From: Planctomycetaceae bacterium
GTDB taxonomy: Bacteria > Planctomycetota > Planctomycetia > Pirellulales > Thermoguttaceae
Length of the DNA stretch: 6,243 bases
Assembly (NCBI GenBank): GCA_009776995.1
Contig: WRMR01000304.1
Location: 1 to 6,243 of the forward strand
Direction of reading: 5' to 3'
Below are positions 5,010 to 6,243 of this stretch, piece after piece (position 1 is the stretch's first letter; every line of letters begins with the position of its first letter). The notes beneath the pieces were generated by a model that saw only the letters and a list, made by a program, of their open reading frames with translations, did no database searches and was not told the origin of the DNA. Both the position numbers and the translations under genes were made by a program.

Positions 5010-5440
5010 AGTTGTCGCCGGAGTGTAAGGCAACTCAGAGTCTGAAGCGAATGTCACTTGCCCTTCCATTTTTGCGTAGAACTCCCGTTCAAGCGGTTGA
5101 TGGCTTGATAAGCGGAGTCTTAATCCAGCGACATGAACGTCTTGATCGTTCGCAAATCGGTTTCGACATGCCGGCGGCTGCGGTCCATTTCCCGGATGGC
5201 ATCCGACGGATGACACTCCGCGTCCATCCAAAATTCGTCACAACGAAAAAATCCGCAGTGCGGGACGGAAATCAAAAGCTATGTTTTCGGGACGGGTTTC
5301 CAATTCCGCCCGGAATGCCGGTTCAGACCCCGGAAACCACAAATCCCGTGTCTGAAGCCCCTCTGATGTTGAGCCGAAGGCACAAAAGACTCAAAAAATG
5401 GCGAGAAAGGTAATGAAAATGATAAACAAAACGAACAAAA
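5010..5440. other. Spacer after the helicase, largely featureless
   Basis: This stretch holds the possible 35-codon ORF at 5120-5227 (minus) and little else. The open frames that cross it on the plus strand have no recognisable motifs, ordered composition or ribosome binding sites. A weak hairpin right after the helicase stop (AGTTG 5010-5014 with CAACT 5031-5035) lacks a T-tract. From about 5370 the sequence becomes AT-rich toward the second 21-bp array. Confidence 0.5.
5120..5227 (-). CDS. Possible mini-ORF or gene remnant, 35 aa, unidentified
   Basis: The minus strand encodes MDAECHPSDAIREMDRSRRH followed by VETDLRTIKTFMSLD and TAA at 5122-5120. It is hydrophilic, with an amphipathic, Arg/Asp/Glu-rich helix-like stretch, and its codons are well mixed and natural looking (GCG, GCC, ATC, CGC, ACC, AAG, TTC). 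The open frame extends upstream to about 5278 without a better ATG (segment CGFFRCDEFW). No ribosome binding site is clear. It may be the surviving C-terminus of a larger gene or a real micro-protein. It converges on the helicase gene, with a gap of 110 bp between the stops. No family is recognised. Confidence 0.25.
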   Translation of the reverse strand: MDAECHPSDAIREMDRSRRHVETDLRTIKTFMSLD

Positions 5441-5545
5441 TCGACTGAAAAAGTGTCAACGCTGACAGAAAAAGTGCCGACGTTCGCAGAAAAAGTGCCG
5501 ACATTGACTGTCAAAGTGCGGGCGTTGACAGAAAAAGTGCGGCGA
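5441..5545. repeat. Tandem array 2: five 21-bp units
   Basis: Units begin at 5441, 5462, 5483, 5504 and 5525, all exactly 21 bp. The common core is GACAGAAAAAGTGCCGACG. Unit 4 is the divergent one (GACTGTCAAAGTGCGGGCG). On the minus strand one frame gives a heptapeptide repeat (VGTFSAN, VGTFSVS, VDTFSVD), but it starts only with a TTG inside the array and lacks a ribosome binding site, so no gene is called. The array sits between the helicase gene and the IS630-type element. Confidence 0.88.
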
Positions 5546-5610
5546 AAAATCCCGATTTTGCGGCCTACCCCGATCCCGGCGCGGCGATTTCCGGTCCCGA
5601 CGCGTGGCTA

Positions 5611-6243
5611 GTGCCTTGTCCAGGCTAAAACTGTAAGTTGACTAAAAATATAATCATTCGTTATCGAAGTGAAATTTCGGGTACACGGAGTCCAATTTGA
5701 TTCGTGCGTCATCTGTGGTGAATTGCCAGTGGATGCCCTTGGCATGTTCGTTTCGCCATGCCATCCATGCAGCCACTTGTTTGCGAACTTCGTCCCTACT
5801 GCCAATGCGTCCGCACAAGCATTGTTTCGTCAACACACTCAACTCGCACTCCGCAATGTTCAGCCAACTGCCATGAACCGGAGTAAAGACAAACTCACAA
5901 CGACGGAGAATTTCACGACAATACTCCGGTTCGAATCGCTGGTAAAACGATCCTTTCGTGTGCGTGTTCAAATTATCCAAAATGATCGTCACTTTTTTCG
6001 CGTCTGCAAAATCGTGCATGACCAATCGCTCGATTTCCTCCGCCCAGTCCAACTTCGTTCGATGTTCCCGAACCGCAACACGACGCCAATTTTCAAAAGG
6101 AGCCACAAACATAAATACGCTCGCCGTGCCATTGCGTTCGTATTCGTAATCGACTCGCTCCGGGTGGCCTGTGTGACTGTTGCATGTCGGCATGGCCGGG
6201 ATGATGGGACGCGTCTCCTTGAGCAACTGAATCGGTTGCTCAT
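5611..6243 (-). mobile_element. IS630-family insertion sequence, partial (runs off the right edge)
   Basis: The transposase at 5654-6243 belongs to IS630. About 40 bp past its stop the sequence reads GTGCCTTGTCCAGGC at 5611-5625, directly after a TA at 5609-5610. IS630-type elements insert at TA and duplicate it, so 5611 is the likely outer end. The sequence outside is GC-rich (5570-5608), while inside it turns AT-rich, which agrees with a boundary. The other end and its inverted repeat lie outside the window, so the end assignment is inferred. Confidence 0.68.
5654..6243 (-). CDS. IS630 family transposase, DDE domain (5' end outside window)
   Basis: The frame enters from the right edge with EQPIQLLKETRP, a stretch that in IS630 transposases follows the first catalytic Asp (usually DEQP), so the start codon and the N-terminal helix-turn-helix part lie beyond 6243. 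Visible landmarks are VDYEYERNGTASVFMF, the second catalytic Asp in IILDNLNTH (Asp at nt 5975-5977), and the catalytic Glu in GSWLNIAECEL. The C-terminal WQFTTDDARIKL and YPKF segments are typical of the family. The stop is TGA at 5656-5654. It catalyses cut-and-paste transposition at TA sites. The visible part is intact, without frameshifts or internal stops, so the copy may be recent. An internal TTG or ATG could mimic a start but would drop the first catalytic residue. Confidence 0.93.
   Translation of the reverse strand, partial: EQPIQLLKETRPIIPAMPTCNSHTGHPERVDYEYERNGTASVFMFVAPFENWRRVAVREHRTKLDWAEEIERLVMHDFADAKKVTIILDNLNTHTKGSFYQRFEPEYCREILRRCEFVFTPVHGSWLNIAECELSVLTKQCLCGRIGSRDEVRKQVAAWMAWRNEHAKGIHWQFTTDDARIKLDSVYPKFHFDNE

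Noticed and set aside
5010..5035. Terminator after the helicase gene
   Set aside because: The AGTTG/CAACT stem has a 3-nt bulge and no following T-tract, so it is too weak to call.
4785..5231. 148-codon minus-strand ORF overlapping the helicase 3' end
   Set aside because: Half of it is antisense to the helicase, and the remainder competes with the better 35-codon frame at 5120-5227. It has no motifs.
5323..5514. 63-codon minus-strand ORF with VGTFS heptapeptide repeats
   Set aside because: It starts at a TTG inside array 2 with no ribosome binding site, and its openness follows from the 21-bp units. The rest resembles no protein.

Overview
The window looks like chromosomal DNA from an environmental bacterium of the Verrucomicrobia/Planctomycetes type. 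This is inferred from a Tat-exported xylose-isomerase-like TIM-barrel protein, an IS630-family transposase, and many small palindromic and tandem repeats, some inside a coding region. No single marker fixes the taxon.

Left part (1-718): the 3' end of an unidentified plus-strand gene; an AT-rich stretch with no convincing gene; a tRNA-Arg(CCG) gene at 408-481 with two unusual stem mismatches; then a cluster of hairpins (488-604) between the tRNA and the convergent gene that follows. The minus-strand gene at 719-1588 encodes an exported sugar phosphate isomerase/epimerase-like protein and has a good extended -10 promoter.

Middle part (1589-5009): about 880 bp of spacer holds a possible inverted-repeat element, a 5 x 21-bp tandem array inside a possible 115-aa minus-strand ORF, a 17-bp tandem duplication, and the second copy of a 41-bp repeat also found at 161-201. 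A large Ski2-like superfamily 2 helicase follows, most likely starting at ATG 2469 behind a promoter at 2294-2322. It is interrupted in frame by two inverted-repeat blocks of degenerate 7-bp units (consensus NACTYYN). A third block of the same 7-bp units abuts its start codon.

Right part (5010-6243): 430 bp with at most one tiny ORF, a second 5 x 21-bp array (5441-5545), and the end of an IS630-family element whose transposase runs off the right edge.

The genes do not form an operon or an obvious pathway. The unusual content is the repeats: two equal-length 21-bp arrays flanking one helicase gene, and one heptanucleotide repeat family that has entered that gene or its start three times. No defence system, CRISPR array or complete novel operon can be supported from this sequence.
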